NCBI GenBank assembly: GCA_035439505.1
Contig: DAORKJ010000018.1
Span: 1 to 50,904 of the forward strand
Length of the DNA stretch: 50,904 nucleotides
Direction: 5' to 3'
Source: UBA7236 sp035439505
GTDB lineage: Bacteria; Bacteroidota; Bacteroidia; Chitinophagales; BACL12
Each line of letters opens with the position of its first letter. The stretch's first letter is position 1. The position numbers were made by a program, and so were the translations under genes. The notes under the pieces are model-generated. The model made no database searches and had not been told where the DNA came from. It was given only the letters and a program-made list of their open reading frames with translations. This document shows positions 9,349 through 18,188 of the stretch, piece after piece.

Positions 9349-11062
9349 TTTTTGTAGCTGCTTCACTCAAACAATTTTCGCTCAAAATGTTACCACGCCT
9401 GATATCCAGCTCGCTGAAAATTTTATCGCCTCCCGCTTAAATTACGATGAGTTATACTTAAGTACTTTTGTTTGTGTTGCCACCAGACAATCCCCTTATT
9501 CCACTTATTATACATTTCAGCAATATTTTAACCATATTCAGATTGAAAATAAACTGTTAAAAGTTGGCATCGACGATAAACAACAACTAACGCTTTTTGC
9601 AGGTGATTATCAATCAACTACCGGTTGGACAAATCGAGCCATTATTGCTAAAAAATTAAATGCCGATTATTTATTGCCAAATGGTAAATTAATTAGCGCT
9701 AATACACCATTGCAGCCCCTTATTCGTGTTCAGGAAAACCAGTCAATATATGTGTACACATACGATTTACAGGATGAAGACAATTCCCGTTACACAATAG
9801 TGGTAGATGAAAACGATGAAATAATGGAAGTGCAGGATCATAAAGTATTTTTTGCCGGTCAAGATTCAACTGTTATAGCAAAAGTATTTTTGCCCGACCC
9901 ACTTACAACTGCAGAAGTAACTTATGGTGCACCCTTTGTGGATGATAACGATAGTGATATTGCCGAATTAAATTATGAAGCAGCAATTGTTACCATGAAA
10001 GTATTGTTTGAGGACGGCGTATTTTATCTTAAAAATGATAATATTATAATTAAAGATATTAATGTGCCTACTGCAGCCGTTGTTACTTCAATTATTCCTG
10101 AATTTAATTATACTCGAAGTGAAAGCGGATTTGAGGATGTGAATACGTTTTATCATCTGACTAATTTTTGCAATGATATTGTAGCAGCCGGATATACTTC
10201 CTTGCAGGATTTTTATATTGAAATAGACCCACATGGAGCAAGTGGTGCTGATCAATCCTTTTATGTAAGTGCAGCTATTCCTACTATTCAATTTGGGGAA
10301 GGTGGTGTTGACGATGCGGAAGATGCAGATGTAATTGTGCATGAGTTTAGCCATGCATTGAGCGACCATGCTTCTCCCCTTTCTAATTCGGGATTAGAAC
10401 GTCGAGCTATTGATGAGGGTTATGGCGATTATTTTGCTGCAAGCTATTCACGAAAATTCAGCGATTATAATTGGGAAAAAATTTTTTCCTGGGATGGACA
10501 TAATGAGTTTTGGTTTGGCAGAAATGCGAATACGACTAAACACTATCCTGAAGATAATTCCGATAATATTTATGCCGCCAGTGAAATTTGGTCCGGTGCA
10601 TTGATGGATATTTTTGATGTAATTGGAAAAACCAATTGTGACCAGTTAGTTTACGAAGCTTTATTTGGAAGTTTCCCTAATATGACTATGCCTGATGGGG
10701 CATCATTAATATTAAATGCTGAAGCAACTATTTTTGGCGGATTATATTACGAACAAGTATTTGATGCACTTTTTGCAAGAGGTTTAATTTACCCGAATGC
10801 GGTAACAAATATCACGAATAATAAAATTCAGCTATTAAATACCAATGGTTTTGCCTTTTTTGATGAACCACTTGTAATTCAGTTCAATCAATATACTGAT
10901 GTTATACTTAACTGTTATAGTGTCGACGGCAAGTTATTAGCGCATCAGCAAACATCAGGTACAACTATAAGCTGGAAACCGGAAATAACTCAACAGGGAT
11001 TATATATCATAGATGTGGTAACACCAACAGGCACAATAGCAACTAAAATCTGTCACTATTAA
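9281..11062 (+). CDS. Secreted gluzincin metallopeptidase (M36/M4-like) with C-terminal sorting domain
   Basis: 593 aa secreted zinc protease. ATG at 9281 gives a basic n-region (KRFGK) followed by a hydrophobic stretch and a FAQ cleavage site near residue 35. Residues about 40-200 resemble a propeptide. HEFSH at 354-358 provides two zinc histidines and the catalytic Glu, and DEGYGDYFA 21 residues on supplies the third ligand at E379, the arrangement of fungalysin (M36) and thermolysin relatives. The last 70 residues form a short beta-rich T9SS-type domain. The start lies 68 bases inside the IMPACT gene in a different frame; TTG codons at 9293 and 9320 are weaker alternatives. Exact MEROPS family is uncertain. 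Confidence 0.85.
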   Translation: MIKLLANWKRFGKLNWHIAIAFSFCSCFTQTIFAQNVTTPDIQLAENFIASRLNYDELYLSTFVCVATRQSPYSTYYTFQQYFNHIQIENKLLKVGIDDKQQLTLFAGDYQSTTGWTNRAIIAKKLNADYLLPNGKLISANTPLQPLIRVQENQSIYVYTYDLQDEDNSRYTIVVDENDEIMEVQDHKVFFAGQDSTVIAKVFLPDPLTTAEVTYGAPFVDDNDSDIAELNYEAAIVTMKVLFEDGVFYLKNDNIIIKDINVPTAAVVTSIIPEFNYTRSESGFEDVNTFYHLTNFCNDIVAAGYTSLQDFYIEIDPHGASGADQSFYVSAAIPTIQFGEGGVDDAEDADVIVHEFSHALSDHASPLSNSGLERRAIDEGYGDYFAASYSRKFSDYNWEKIFSWDGHNEFWFGRNANTTKHYPEDNSDNIYAASEIWSGALMDIFDVIGKTNCDQLVYEALFGSFPNMTMPDGASLILNAEATIFGGLYYEQVFDALFARGLIYPNAVTNITNNKIQLLNTNGFAFFDEPLVIQFNQYTDVILNCYSVDGKLLAHQQTSGTTISWKPEITQQGLYIIDVVTPTGTIATKICHY

Positions 11063-11923
11063 TTATTCACTGTCTTCATCTTCAGGACGGAAACTTAACA
11101 CGGGTATGGTGCTGTGCGAAATCACTTTATTGATGCGCGAACCAAAAATGAGCTGATTAAATTTATTTTCTGCGTGGCTCATAATTACAAGTAAGTCTGC
11201 ATCAATTTCATCCGCATATAAAAGAATAGAATTGCTCACCATGTCGTGACGAATCATTTCAGTTGTGCATTTGAGGCCATGATTGCGAATTGTATCAGCA
11301 GCCTCTTCCATTTTTTCTTCTAAAGCTGTTTTACTGGAAATAAATTCTTCCAAAAACTCAGAAACTGCAACCAGGTGAATAGTAGCATCAAATCCTTTGG
11401 CAAAACGGATAATTCGTTCCACCTTTTCACTAGTATATTTTGTTAAATCGATAGGCAACAGGAAATTCTTAAACTGGATAGGCGACTTAACATCTCTGCA
11501 GGTAAGCACGGGAAAATCGACGCTTTTTACCAGTTTTTCGGTGTTATTACCTAAGTTAAACTTATTCGGTTTGGAATCGGACCCGAAAGTGCCAATACAG
11601 GCCAGTTCAGCACCGATTTTTAAGCCATAATCGTGAATTAAGCCCGGAATAGGGTCATTGGTGGTTATAACTTCGGTAGTAATTCTAAACGCAGCTCCAC
11701 TGGTATTCTTCATTTCGTCGAGCCTGGCCTCTAAAGCGCGGATTTTGGCCTTATAAGCAGAAGCGGTATCGTTTTTTTCCTTTAAAGATTCACGAAGGGC
11801 AAAATGAACCAGATGGATATGCGAGTTTGTTCTGTTTCCAATATATATTGCATATTGTAAAGCCGCCACTGAAGCCGAGGAGAAATCAGTTGGGACAAAT
11901 ATTTGCTTTAGCTGCTCACTCAT
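11063..11923 (-). CDS. Tandem-domain universal stress protein
   Basis: 286 aa cytoplasmic protein with two UspA domains (about 1-145 and 150-286). Domain 1 opens with IFVPTDFSSAS and keeps a G-2x-G-10x-G-N loop (GTFGSDSKPNKFNLGN) close to the ATP-binding consensus G-2x-G-9x-G-S/T. Domain 2 opens with FLLPIDLTKYT and has only the tail of that loop (FGSRI), so at most one nucleotide site seems intact. The gene is convergent with the protease, whose stop codon it abuts, and is divergent from the nucleoside phosphorylase. A second tandem UspA is encoded at 23392. Role in stress adaptation is by family only. Confidence 0.9.
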   Translation of the reverse strand: MSEQLKQIFVPTDFSSASVAALQYAIYIGNRTNSHIHLVHFALRESLKEKNDTASAYKAKIRALEARLDEMKNTSGAAFRITTEVITTNDPIPGLIHDYGLKIGAELACIGTFGSDSKPNKFNLGNNTEKLVKSVDFPVLTCRDVKSPIQFKNFLLPIDLTKYTSEKVERIIRFAKGFDATIHLVAVSEFLEEFISSKTALEEKMEEAADTIRNHGLKCTTEMIRHDMVSNSILLYADEIDADLLVIMSHAENKFNQLIFGSRINKVISHSTIPVLSFRPEDEDSE

Positions 11924-11956
11924 TCCGAGCGCAAAAATAATCAGAATTTTTACAAT

Positions 11957-11964
11957 TAACTTTG
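11957..11964 (+). promoter_or_regulatory. Bacteroidota -7 promoter box (TAACTTTG)
   Basis: An exact match to the phylum's TAnnTTTG element lies 7 bases before the ATG of the nucleoside phosphorylase gene. If used, transcription would begin at or very near the start codon. No clear TTG -33 element is seen. Confidence 0.5.
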
Positions 11965-11971
11965 TAGGTAT

Positions 11972-12844
11972 ATGTCAACAACTTCATCATCGGAGCTTAT
12001 TTTAAACAGCGATGGCAGTGTTTATCATCTGCATTTATTACCTGAACAAGTTGCAGATACTGTTATAACGGTAGGTGATCCGGACAGGGTTGCTATGGTG
12101 AGCAAACATTTCGACCGGATTGAACATCGTGTGCAAAAACGCGAATTTATTACCCATACCGGTTATATCGGACATAAACGAATAACGGTTATTTCAACAG
12201 GAATTGGTCCTGATAATATTGATATTGTTTTTAATGAATTAAATATTTTACGCAATTATAATTTTAACACCCAATCATTTAATGCGATAGCTAATCCCTT
12301 ACAAATAATTCGTTTTGGAACATCGGGAGCTATTCAGGCAGATATTCCGGTGAATAGTTTATTGGCCTCCGGTTTTGGCATTGGGATAGATAATGTGTTG
12401 CACTTTTATCAATTTGAAAACACCAAAGAAGAAGCAGCTATTTGCGAACAATTTAAATTGCATTGTTATTTCAATCACACCATACATCCTTATGTATTTA
12501 GCGCAGATACACATTTGTTAGCGCAATTAGATAATACATTTATAAAAGGCATCACATTAACTGCTCCGGGGTTTTATGCGCCGCAAGGACGTGCTGTAGG
12601 ATATGCATTAACACATCCGGAATTTTATAACGATTTAAGGAGTTTTCGTCATTTGGACTGGCGGATTACCAATATAGAAATGGAAACAGCCACCATGTTT
12701 GGTTTATCGCGAGTGTTGCAACATCAATGTTTGTCGTTAAATGTATTGCTCGCCAACAGAGCGACAGGCACTTTTAGCACAGACCCTACTGCTGCAATTG
12801 AAAATCTAATTCACCATGGACTTACCTTTATAGCAGGATTGTAA
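11972..12844 (+). CDS. Nucleoside phosphorylase (uridine phosphorylase-like)
   Basis: PNP/UDP phosphorylase family enzyme, 290 aa, cytoplasmic. VGDPDRVAMV near the N-terminus is the phosphate-binding segment, RFGTSGAI is the conserved central motif, and NIEMETATMF carries the ribose-binding Glu-Met-Glu signature. The length and these motifs fit the uridine-phosphorylase-like branch common in Bacteroidota, which cleaves a nucleoside with phosphate to ribose-1-phosphate and base. It is convergent with mqnA (1 bp apart). Futalosine hydrolase (MqnB) belongs to the same superfamily but is shorter, so I do not assign it to menaquinone synthesis despite the neighbourhood. Confidence 0.86.
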   Translation: MSTTSSSELILNSDGSVYHLHLLPEQVADTVITVGDPDRVAMVSKHFDRIEHRVQKREFITHTGYIGHKRITVISTGIGPDNIDIVFNELNILRNYNFNTQSFNAIANPLQIIRFGTSGAIQADIPVNSLLASGFGIGIDNVLHFYQFENTKEEAAICEQFKLHCYFNHTIHPYVFSADTHLLAQLDNTFIKGITLTAPGFYAPQGRAVGYALTHPEFYNDLRSFRHLDWRITNIEMETATMFGLSRVLQHQCLSLNVLLANRATGTFSTDPTAAIENLIHHGLTFIAGL

Positions 12845-12845
12845 A

Positions 12846-13616
12846 TTATTCTACTTCGATATTAGTATTAGCTCTTACTTTGCTGATGAATAAATCCAAT
12901 GCTCTTCGTTTTGTAGTATCGAGATTATAATTAATATCGTTTTGCAAATAATCTTGCACTTCAGCAATGGTAAAATTGGGATGCGTATAATTTTTTGCAA
13001 CTAAATCAATATGTTGCACACCAAATTTAAGTGCTTCATTTATTTCGGAAATAATATCTTCCGGAATTGTTTTACGGGTAATCCATGCTGCAAATACAAA
13101 AGGTAAACCCGTCATTTTTTTCCAGGCATCACTTAAATCATAAACATAAGGGAATTTTTTATTGAGGGCTAATGCTCTGTCTCCAATTACTAATCCCGCT
13201 GTTGTACCTTTTATTTGATCAATATAACCGGTTTCAGCTGCAATTTGTATAGGATTTACCTGCCAGTATTCACGCAACAGTATTTTAACCAGTTGCACTG
13301 AAGTAAGGGAATGATAATCTAAAAATACCTTTTCAATTTTATCAATTGGTTGTTGAGAAAAGATACTTACACTTTTTACAGGTCCATCGGCACCAATACA
13401 ATAATCAGTTATGATGCGGGCATCGTTTAACTTAGCTAAAACAGCTACAGGAACCAGACCGATATCAACGCTGCCGCTGAGTATTTTTTTCCCGCCAACA
13501 GATGGAATATCTAGTTGTAAATCGAGTTTTTCTTTTATCGCAGCATTTTCCAGCCCATATAAAAATGGTTTGGTATTGAGATAACTCACTAACGAAATGA
13601 TATATTTATTATCCAT
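12846..13616 (-). CDS. mqnA: Chorismate dehydratase, menaquinone biosynthesis
   Basis: MqnA converts chorismate to 3-enolpyruvylbenzoate, the entry step of the futalosine route to menaquinone. The 256 aa sequence has the periplasmic-binding-protein-like fold of the family. It starts VSYLNTKPFLYGL and keeps SVDIGLVPVAVL and DYCIGADGPVKSV, matching MqnA proteins. There is no signal peptide, so it is cytoplasmic. The start overlaps the end of the histidine phosphatase gene by 8 bases, which in turn follows mqnE by 1 base, indicating one transcript and coupled translation. Assignment is strengthened by the radical SAM partner in the same operon. Confidence 0.92.
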   Translation of the reverse strand: MDNKYIISLVSYLNTKPFLYGLENAAIKEKLDLQLDIPSVGGKKILSGSVDIGLVPVAVLAKLNDARIITDYCIGADGPVKSVSIFSQQPIDKIEKVFLDYHSLTSVQLVKILLREYWQVNPIQIAAETGYIDQIKGTTAGLVIGDRALALNKKFPYVYDLSDAWKKMTGLPFVFAAWITRKTIPEDIISEINEALKFGVQHIDLVAKNYTHPNFTIAEVQDYLQNDINYNLDTTKRRALDLFISKVRANTNIEVE

Positions 13617-14217
13617 TTAAATGTCCTATATCATTAAACAAAACTATTTTAAAACCGTTCGCATTATAGTGCAATTTATACAAACTTACATTATGATGCG
13701 GAAACGTGTCCATGTCTTTAAGTGGTTGATTGAGCATAGTGCATAATAAAATGCGAATAGCTCTGCCGTGACTACAAATCAGGATTTTCTTTTCTTTGGT
13801 GGCCTCTAACATTTTTACAAATTTTTGCTGCCGAAATTGCACTTCCTCAGGGCTTTCACCTTCATCAATTTTTACGGTAGTTTCACCTGCCTGCCATAAA
13901 TGTAAAATGCGATAAAAGTCTTTGAAAGTATCGCCATCTTTTTTCCCTTCGTGAATCCCCCAACTTATTTCATCAAGTCCTTCATGTATTTCAACAGGAA
14001 TATTTAATTCTCTGAAGGGTGCAACTGTTTGCGCAGTTCTTTGTAATTGGGAAATATAAATTTTTTCAAAATTTTCGTTACGATAAGCTTCAAAAAATGC
14101 CTGAGCTTGTTGTGTTCCATTAGCATTGATAGAGCTGTTCACACCTTTTCCCTGAACAATTCCCAACTGGTTGAAATCGGTTTCCCCATGTCGGATAATA
14201 AATATTTCCTTTTCCAA
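13609..14217 (-). CDS. Histidine phosphatase family protein inside the mqnE-mqnA operon
   Basis: 202 aa member of the phosphoglycerate-mutase-like histidine phosphatase superfamily. The RHGETDFNQ motif puts the phosphorylated histidine at residue 10, and CSHGRAIR near residue 149 gives the second catalytic histidine. It starts with TTG at 14217, one base after the mqnE stop, and no in-frame ATG lies nearby, so re-initiation after mqnE is likely. The substrate could be a sugar phosphate, a nucleotide or a cobalamin precursor (CobC-like); sequence alone does not decide. No phosphatase step is known in the futalosine pathway, so its tight placement between two pathway genes is unexplained. Confidence 0.88.
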   Translation of the reverse strand: MEKEIFIIRHGETDFNQLGIVQGKGVNSSINANGTQQAQAFFEAYRNENFEKIYISQLQRTAQTVAPFRELNIPVEIHEGLDEISWGIHEGKKDGDTFKDFYRILHLWQAGETTVKIDEGESPEEVQFRQQKFVKMLEATKEKKILICSHGRAIRILLCTMLNQPLKDMDTFPHHNVSLYKLHYNANGFKIVLFNDIGHLNG

Positions 14218-14218
14218 A

Positions 14219-15418
14219 TCAGTTATTAATTATAGGCAAATTCACAAAATGATCGACACCAAATTCAGCATCTAAATCAACATTAGCATAATTTTTTATG
14301 GTATGATAAACTGTATCTCTTTCCACAGGAATTTTTCCAGCTGTTAGAATCAGTTCACAAATTTCTTTTGTGGTCATTACCGGTGATTGTTCTTCGGCGC
14401 CGGCCATTGAATAAATTTTTGTGGTATCGTCAATAGTACCATCTATATCATTTACACCGAAATTGAGACTTAACTGTGCATTTTGGCGACCAATCATTGG
14501 CCAATATGCTTTGATATGTGGGAAATTATCTAAATAAATTCTTGCAATAGCATAATTGCGTAAATCCTCAATCACACTCACTTCCTGCACATTTTCCATC
14601 TGATTATTTTTATTCCTGAATTTCAGCGGAATAAAACAATTAAATCCACCTGTTTCATCTTGTAATTTACGCAAACGCTCCATATGGTCCACTCTGTTGG
14701 TATAACTTTCAACATGTCCATATAAAATTGTTGCATTACTTGGCATTCCTAATTCATGAGCAGTTTTATGTATTTCAAGCCAGGTTGCTGAATCGCATTT
14801 ATCAGCACAAATTTGTGAGCGAACAGTTTCGTCAAATATTTCTGCACCGCCTCCGGGTAAAGAACCTAATCCGGCATCTTTTAAAAATTGTAATCCTTCT
14901 CGAATCGACATTTTTGCTTTGCGAATCATGTATTCCAATTCAACAGCAGTAAATCCTTTCACATGCAAATCAGGACGCAGAATTTTAATATCGCGGATTA
15001 TATCAGCAAACCATCTCAAATTTAATTCCGGTAAAACACCACCAACAACATGCACTTCAGTAACCGGTTTGTTTTGGTAAGAACGAACAATATCCAACAT
15101 TTCATCACTCGACATCACCCAACCTTCACTTCTTTGTTTGAGCAAACGCGAATAGGAACAAAATTTACAATCGAATACACAAAGATTGGTTGGTTCAATA
15201 TGGAAATTACGGTTAAAGTACGTAACACTTCCATGTTTTTTGGTGCGAATATAATCTGCCAATGTTCCTACAAAACTCAAACTTGCCTGTTCATAAAGCG
15301 TTACACCTTCATCAAAAGAAATGCGTTGTCCGGCAAGTACTTTTTTTGCAATTGAGCGCAATTGCTCATTGGTTGTAGTAGTTTCAATTAATTGCTGAAT
15401 ATCATCTTCACGTGTCAT
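14219..15418 (-). CDS. mqnE: Aminofutalosine synthase, radical SAM
   Basis: MqnE joins 3-enolpyruvylbenzoate to the 5'-deoxyadenosyl group of SAM, giving aminodeoxyfutalosine. The 399 aa protein carries the radical SAM cluster motif C-x3-C-x2-C at C80, C84 and C87 within HIEPTNLC. It also has HVVGGVLPEL, HVKGFTAVELEY and GLGSLPGGGAEIF, segments shared with MqnE/MqnC-type enzymes; length and order favour MqnE over MqnC. It is the first gene of the operon mqnE - phosphatase - mqnA. A hairpin in the 84 bp upstream terminates the preceding protease gene. MqnC, MqnD and MqnB must be encoded elsewhere. Confidence 0.92.
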   Translation of the reverse strand: MTREDDIQQLIETTTTNEQLRSIAKKVLAGQRISFDEGVTLYEQASLSFVGTLADYIRTKKHGSVTYFNRNFHIEPTNLCVFDCKFCSYSRLLKQRSEGWVMSSDEMLDIVRSYQNKPVTEVHVVGGVLPELNLRWFADIIRDIKILRPDLHVKGFTAVELEYMIRKAKMSIREGLQFLKDAGLGSLPGGGAEIFDETVRSQICADKCDSATWLEIHKTAHELGMPSNATILYGHVESYTNRVDHMERLRKLQDETGGFNCFIPLKFRNKNNQMENVQEVSVIEDLRNYAIARIYLDNFPHIKAYWPMIGRQNAQLSLNFGVNDIDGTIDDTTKIYSMAGAEEQSPVMTTKEICELILTAGKIPVERDTVYHTIKNYANVDLDAEFGVDHFVNLPIINN

Positions 15419-15440
15419 CTTCGAAAATTTATATAAAAAA

Positions 15441-15471
15441 AGAGTGGTTAGGTTTTATTCCCAACCACTCT
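15441..15471 (-). terminator. Rho-independent terminator of the first M43 protease gene
   Basis: Read on the minus strand, AGAGTGGTT and AACCACTCT form a stem extended by GG/CC, followed by seven T. It lies 31 bp past the stop of the 15502-16797 gene and before mqnE on the same strand, so it separates two transcription units. Confidence 0.85.
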
Positions 15472-15501
15472 ATAATTATTTATTGATAATTAAGCATACT
15501 A

Positions 15502-16797
15502 TTATTTAATAACAGTAATTTTTTGAGTCAGGTAAAACTCACCATCTGAAGCTTTAACCATATAATCGCCTGCGCTTAAATTGCTGGCATCAAATACAAC
15601 ATGTTCTTCACCTTTATTCGTGGTAATTATCTGGTCGATTAACTGACCTGTTAAGTTGTATACTTCAATAGTAAGTTCGTTATGAACGAAATTCTTCATT
15701 TCAAAAACAAATTCACCACTAGAAGGGTTCGGATAAATACTTAATTGTATTAATTGATTTTTTAAAACTTCATTTACATCTACACCACCTTGCACACAAC
15801 CTTGAGAAGTCAATAAAGATTCACGGTCATTTTCTATTACATCGCGCATTTCAGCAGCCTGGTCTTCTGAAAACATATTCATAGCACCATCGTCCACATA
15901 GTCCATATAGTTCATAAACATGATACCCGGACTGGAAGGAGAACAATCGTCCAAACGAGGGAAAGAAGGATTGCCATAAGTAGCATCTTCCTGATTAGGT
16001 GTATCCGAAATACCGTCAGAACCACCACATTGCGGTTCAGCAGCAAAATCGTCATCACCCCAAGTATGATTTAAGCCTAACCAGTGTCCAACTTCGTGTG
16101 TTGCTGTGCGGCCTTTATTATAAACGCCACCCGGACTGCCATCACCAAAATATTTGTAGCCGATAACTACACCATCTTTTCCGGAAGGACCACCTGGTGG
16201 AGTTGCATAACCTAAAACACCTCCGGTAAGGTTACATACCCAAATATTTAAATAATCAGTTTTAGGCCAAGCGTCTTCACCGCCTTTATCTGTAAATTTA
16301 ACGTTATCTGAATAGTTATCTGCACCAACACCAACAAATAAACTCCAGCTGCTTATATCAGTCTCCGTTCTGGTGATACCGCTATGTGCAACACCATCAG
16401 GGTCTTGTTGAGCCAAACAGAACTCAATTTGAGCATCAGCTGCTAATCCTTCGAATGCTGCAGGAGTTTCATCTGCATCATCGTTAAGTCTTCTATAGTC
16501 AGCATTTAAAACATCAATTTGAGATAAAATAAATTCATCGTCAATATTTTGCGAAGCAGCGCTATACACCACATGCACCACAACAGGAATGGTATAAACG
16601 CCACCATTGGTTTTGTAGGTAGTAGACACCTTGTTTGCATCTCGTTTTATTGCAGCTTCCTTAATTGCAGCAAATTCTTCAGGAAAATTAGTTTCTAATT
16701 GTTTAAGGTAAGTATTTGAGCCACAACGAACTACAGTTTGTCCAAAACTAACCGTTGATAAAGCCAGCAATAAACCGGCAAATAAAGCTTTTTTCAT
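15502..16797 (-). CDS. Secreted M43 pappalysin-like metallopeptidase with T9SS domain
   Basis: 431 aa zinc protease of the metzincin clan. Signal peptide 1-19 (ends SFG-Q). The extended zinc motif HEVGHWLGLNH has ligands H234, H238 and H244, with E235 as catalytic base. A downstream methionine turn (MNYMDY) completes the M43B (cytophagalysin) signature. Residues about 350-431 are a T9SS type A domain starting SIYPNPSSGEF. The neighbour at 16929-18167 is a clear paralogue on the same strand with almost superimposable motifs, so the pair arose by tandem duplication. It has its own promoter box at 16830 and a strong terminator. Confidence 0.93.
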   Translation of the reverse strand: MKKALFAGLLLALSTVSFGQTVVRCGSNTYLKQLETNFPEEFAAIKEAAIKRDANKVSTTYKTNGGVYTIPVVVHVVYSAASQNIDDEFILSQIDVLNADYRRLNDDADETPAAFEGLAADAQIEFCLAQQDPDGVAHSGITRTETDISSWSLFVGVGADNYSDNVKFTDKGGEDAWPKTDYLNIWVCNLTGGVLGYATPPGGPSGKDGVVIGYKYFGDGSPGGVYNKGRTATHEVGHWLGLNHTWGDDDFAAEPQCGGSDGISDTPNQEDATYGNPSFPRLDDCSPSSPGIMFMNYMDYVDDGAMNMFSEDQAAEMRDVIENDRESLLTSQGCVQGGVDVNEVLKNQLIQLSIYPNPSSGEFVFEMKNFVHNELTIEVYNLTGQLIDQIITTNKGEEHVVFDASNLSAGDYMVKASDGEFYLTQKITVIK

Positions 16798-16829
16798 TAT
16801 TGATTAGGATTAAATTTACAGATTGTCAA

Positions 16830-16837
16830 CAAAGTTA
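16830..16837 (-). promoter_or_regulatory. -7 promoter box (TAACTTTG) of the M43 protease gene
   Basis: On the minus strand an exact TAnnTTTG match lies 33 bp upstream of the ATG at 16797, inside the 131 bp between the two paralogous protease genes. This suggests the downstream copy is transcribed independently of the upstream one. Confidence 0.5.
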
Positions 16838-16928
16838 AACAGAACCCCTAAAATTTTACCATATCTGTAAAAGTTTATTTGAAAATTGGCCGCTTATTGA
16901 CAATTTGCAAACAATTGAACTTTATGGT

Positions 16929-18167
16929 TTAATATACCATAAATTGTTGGGTCAAGAAGTAGGTTCCATTAAACACCTGAACTATGTAACAACCTGAAGC
17001 TAAATAACTTAAATCGAAATATTGAGCCACATTGTTGGCTGCAGAGGGGTTTGCAGAGGCAATTATTTGGCCAAGGCTATTATAAACAGCGATATTAAAA
17101 TTATCCTGATAACCTAAAAAGTTCTTGATTGATACGGTAAACTGACCGGAGGTAGGGACAGGATAGACAAGAATTTCGGCTATGTCACCGGGGAGCGGGC
17201 CAATTTCGTTGCAACCTGCTGCAGAAGTGAGCAAAGACGCTCTATATGTTTCCATTACTGAGCGCATTCTGGTTTTTTGATCTTCGGTAAACAGGTTCAT
17301 GCAAGCGTCATCTGTGTAATCCATATAATTTTGATATATGATGCCAGGCGCCGTTGGTGAACATGCATCTACTAAAACTGTATTTGGACAACCATAAGTT
17401 GCTTCAGCCTGATCGGGAGTGTCGTTGATACCATCTGAACCTGCGCAGGTTCCGCCATCATCTCCCCAAACATGGGTTAATCCTAACCAGTGTCCAACCT
17501 CATGAGTACAGGTGCGACCTAAATCATATGGTTTAGAACTAACATCAGCTATACCAAAGTTTTTATAATCTATAACAACGCCATCTACTTCGGGGCTTGC
17601 ACCAGGTGAAACAGCGTAACCTAGAATGCCATCCTGCAAATCGCAAACCCAAATATTCAGATAAGAGGATGCGGGCCAGGCATCATCACCCATTTGGCTC
17701 GTTTCTTTTACTTCTTCTGAAAAACTCAACAACCATTCCGTAGTATCCGTATATGTTCTGATAATTCCGGTAGTAGAATCACCATTAGGGTCATAAAATG
17801 CAAGGCAAAATTCAATACCCACATCTGCAGCTACTGATTCAAAACCCGGAAGTGTATTTACAGTATCGGCATTTAAGCGACGAAAATCCTCATTTAAAAC
17901 ATTTATCTGAGTGTAAACACGAGTATCATCAATATTTTCCGCTTCAGTGTTGTATACAATATGCACTACAACAGGAATTACATAAATGTCATCAGTAATT
18001 TTGGCATTAACCTGTGTTTTACTTCGCTCTTTTATTTTAGCATATATTTCCGGATTAGTAGTTTGCATTTGTTCCAGAATAGCTGATGTTCCGCATTTTT
18101 CCTGCGCAAATAATAAATTGCTGCTACAACAAACGAGTATTAATATGAGGTAAATTCCTGCTCGCAT
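16929..18167 (-). CDS. Secreted M43 pappalysin-like metallopeptidase, paralogue
   Basis: 412 aa. Signal peptide 1-21 (ends LFA-Q) followed by a mature N-terminus with EKCGTSAILEQM, which aligns with the neighbour's RCGSNTYLKQL. Zinc motif HEVGHWLGLTH with H222, H226 and H232, catalytic E223, and methionine turn QNYMDYTDD. The C-terminal T9SS domain (about 330-412) opens ILVYPVPTSGQF, slightly divergent from the usual YPNP. Same architecture and length as the adjacent protease, but the sorting domains and signal peptides have diverged considerably. It lies 21 bp downstream of rluD on the same strand, so it may be read through from that operon. Confidence 0.92.
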   Translation of the reverse strand: MRAGIYLILILVCCSSNLLFAQEKCGTSAILEQMQTTNPEIYAKIKERSKTQVNAKITDDIYVIPVVVHIVYNTEAENIDDTRVYTQINVLNEDFRRLNADTVNTLPGFESVAADVGIEFCLAFYDPNGDSTTGIIRTYTDTTEWLLSFSEEVKETSQMGDDAWPASSYLNIWVCDLQDGILGYAVSPGASPEVDGVVIDYKNFGIADVSSKPYDLGRTCTHEVGHWLGLTHVWGDDGGTCAGSDGINDTPDQAEATYGCPNTVLVDACSPTAPGIIYQNYMDYTDDACMNLFTEDQKTRMRSVMETYRASLLTSAAGCNEIGPLPGDIAEILVYPVPTSGQFTVSIKNFLGYQDNFNIAVYNSLGQIIASANPSAANNVAQYFDLSYLASGCYIVQVFNGTYFLTQQFMVY

Positions 18168-18188
18168 AAAATCGAAAGATACTAATTT

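Noticed and set aside
11972..12844. Nucleoside phosphorylase as futalosine hydrolase MqnB
   Set aside because: It is too long for MqnB, carries uridine-phosphorylase-type motifs, and lies on the opposite strand to the mqn operon.
13634..13643. TTAAACAAAA motif as another MerR operator
   Set aside because: It lies inside the histidine phosphatase coding region without a partner half-site; this AT-rich word also occurs by chance elsewhere (for example near 5786 and 50748).
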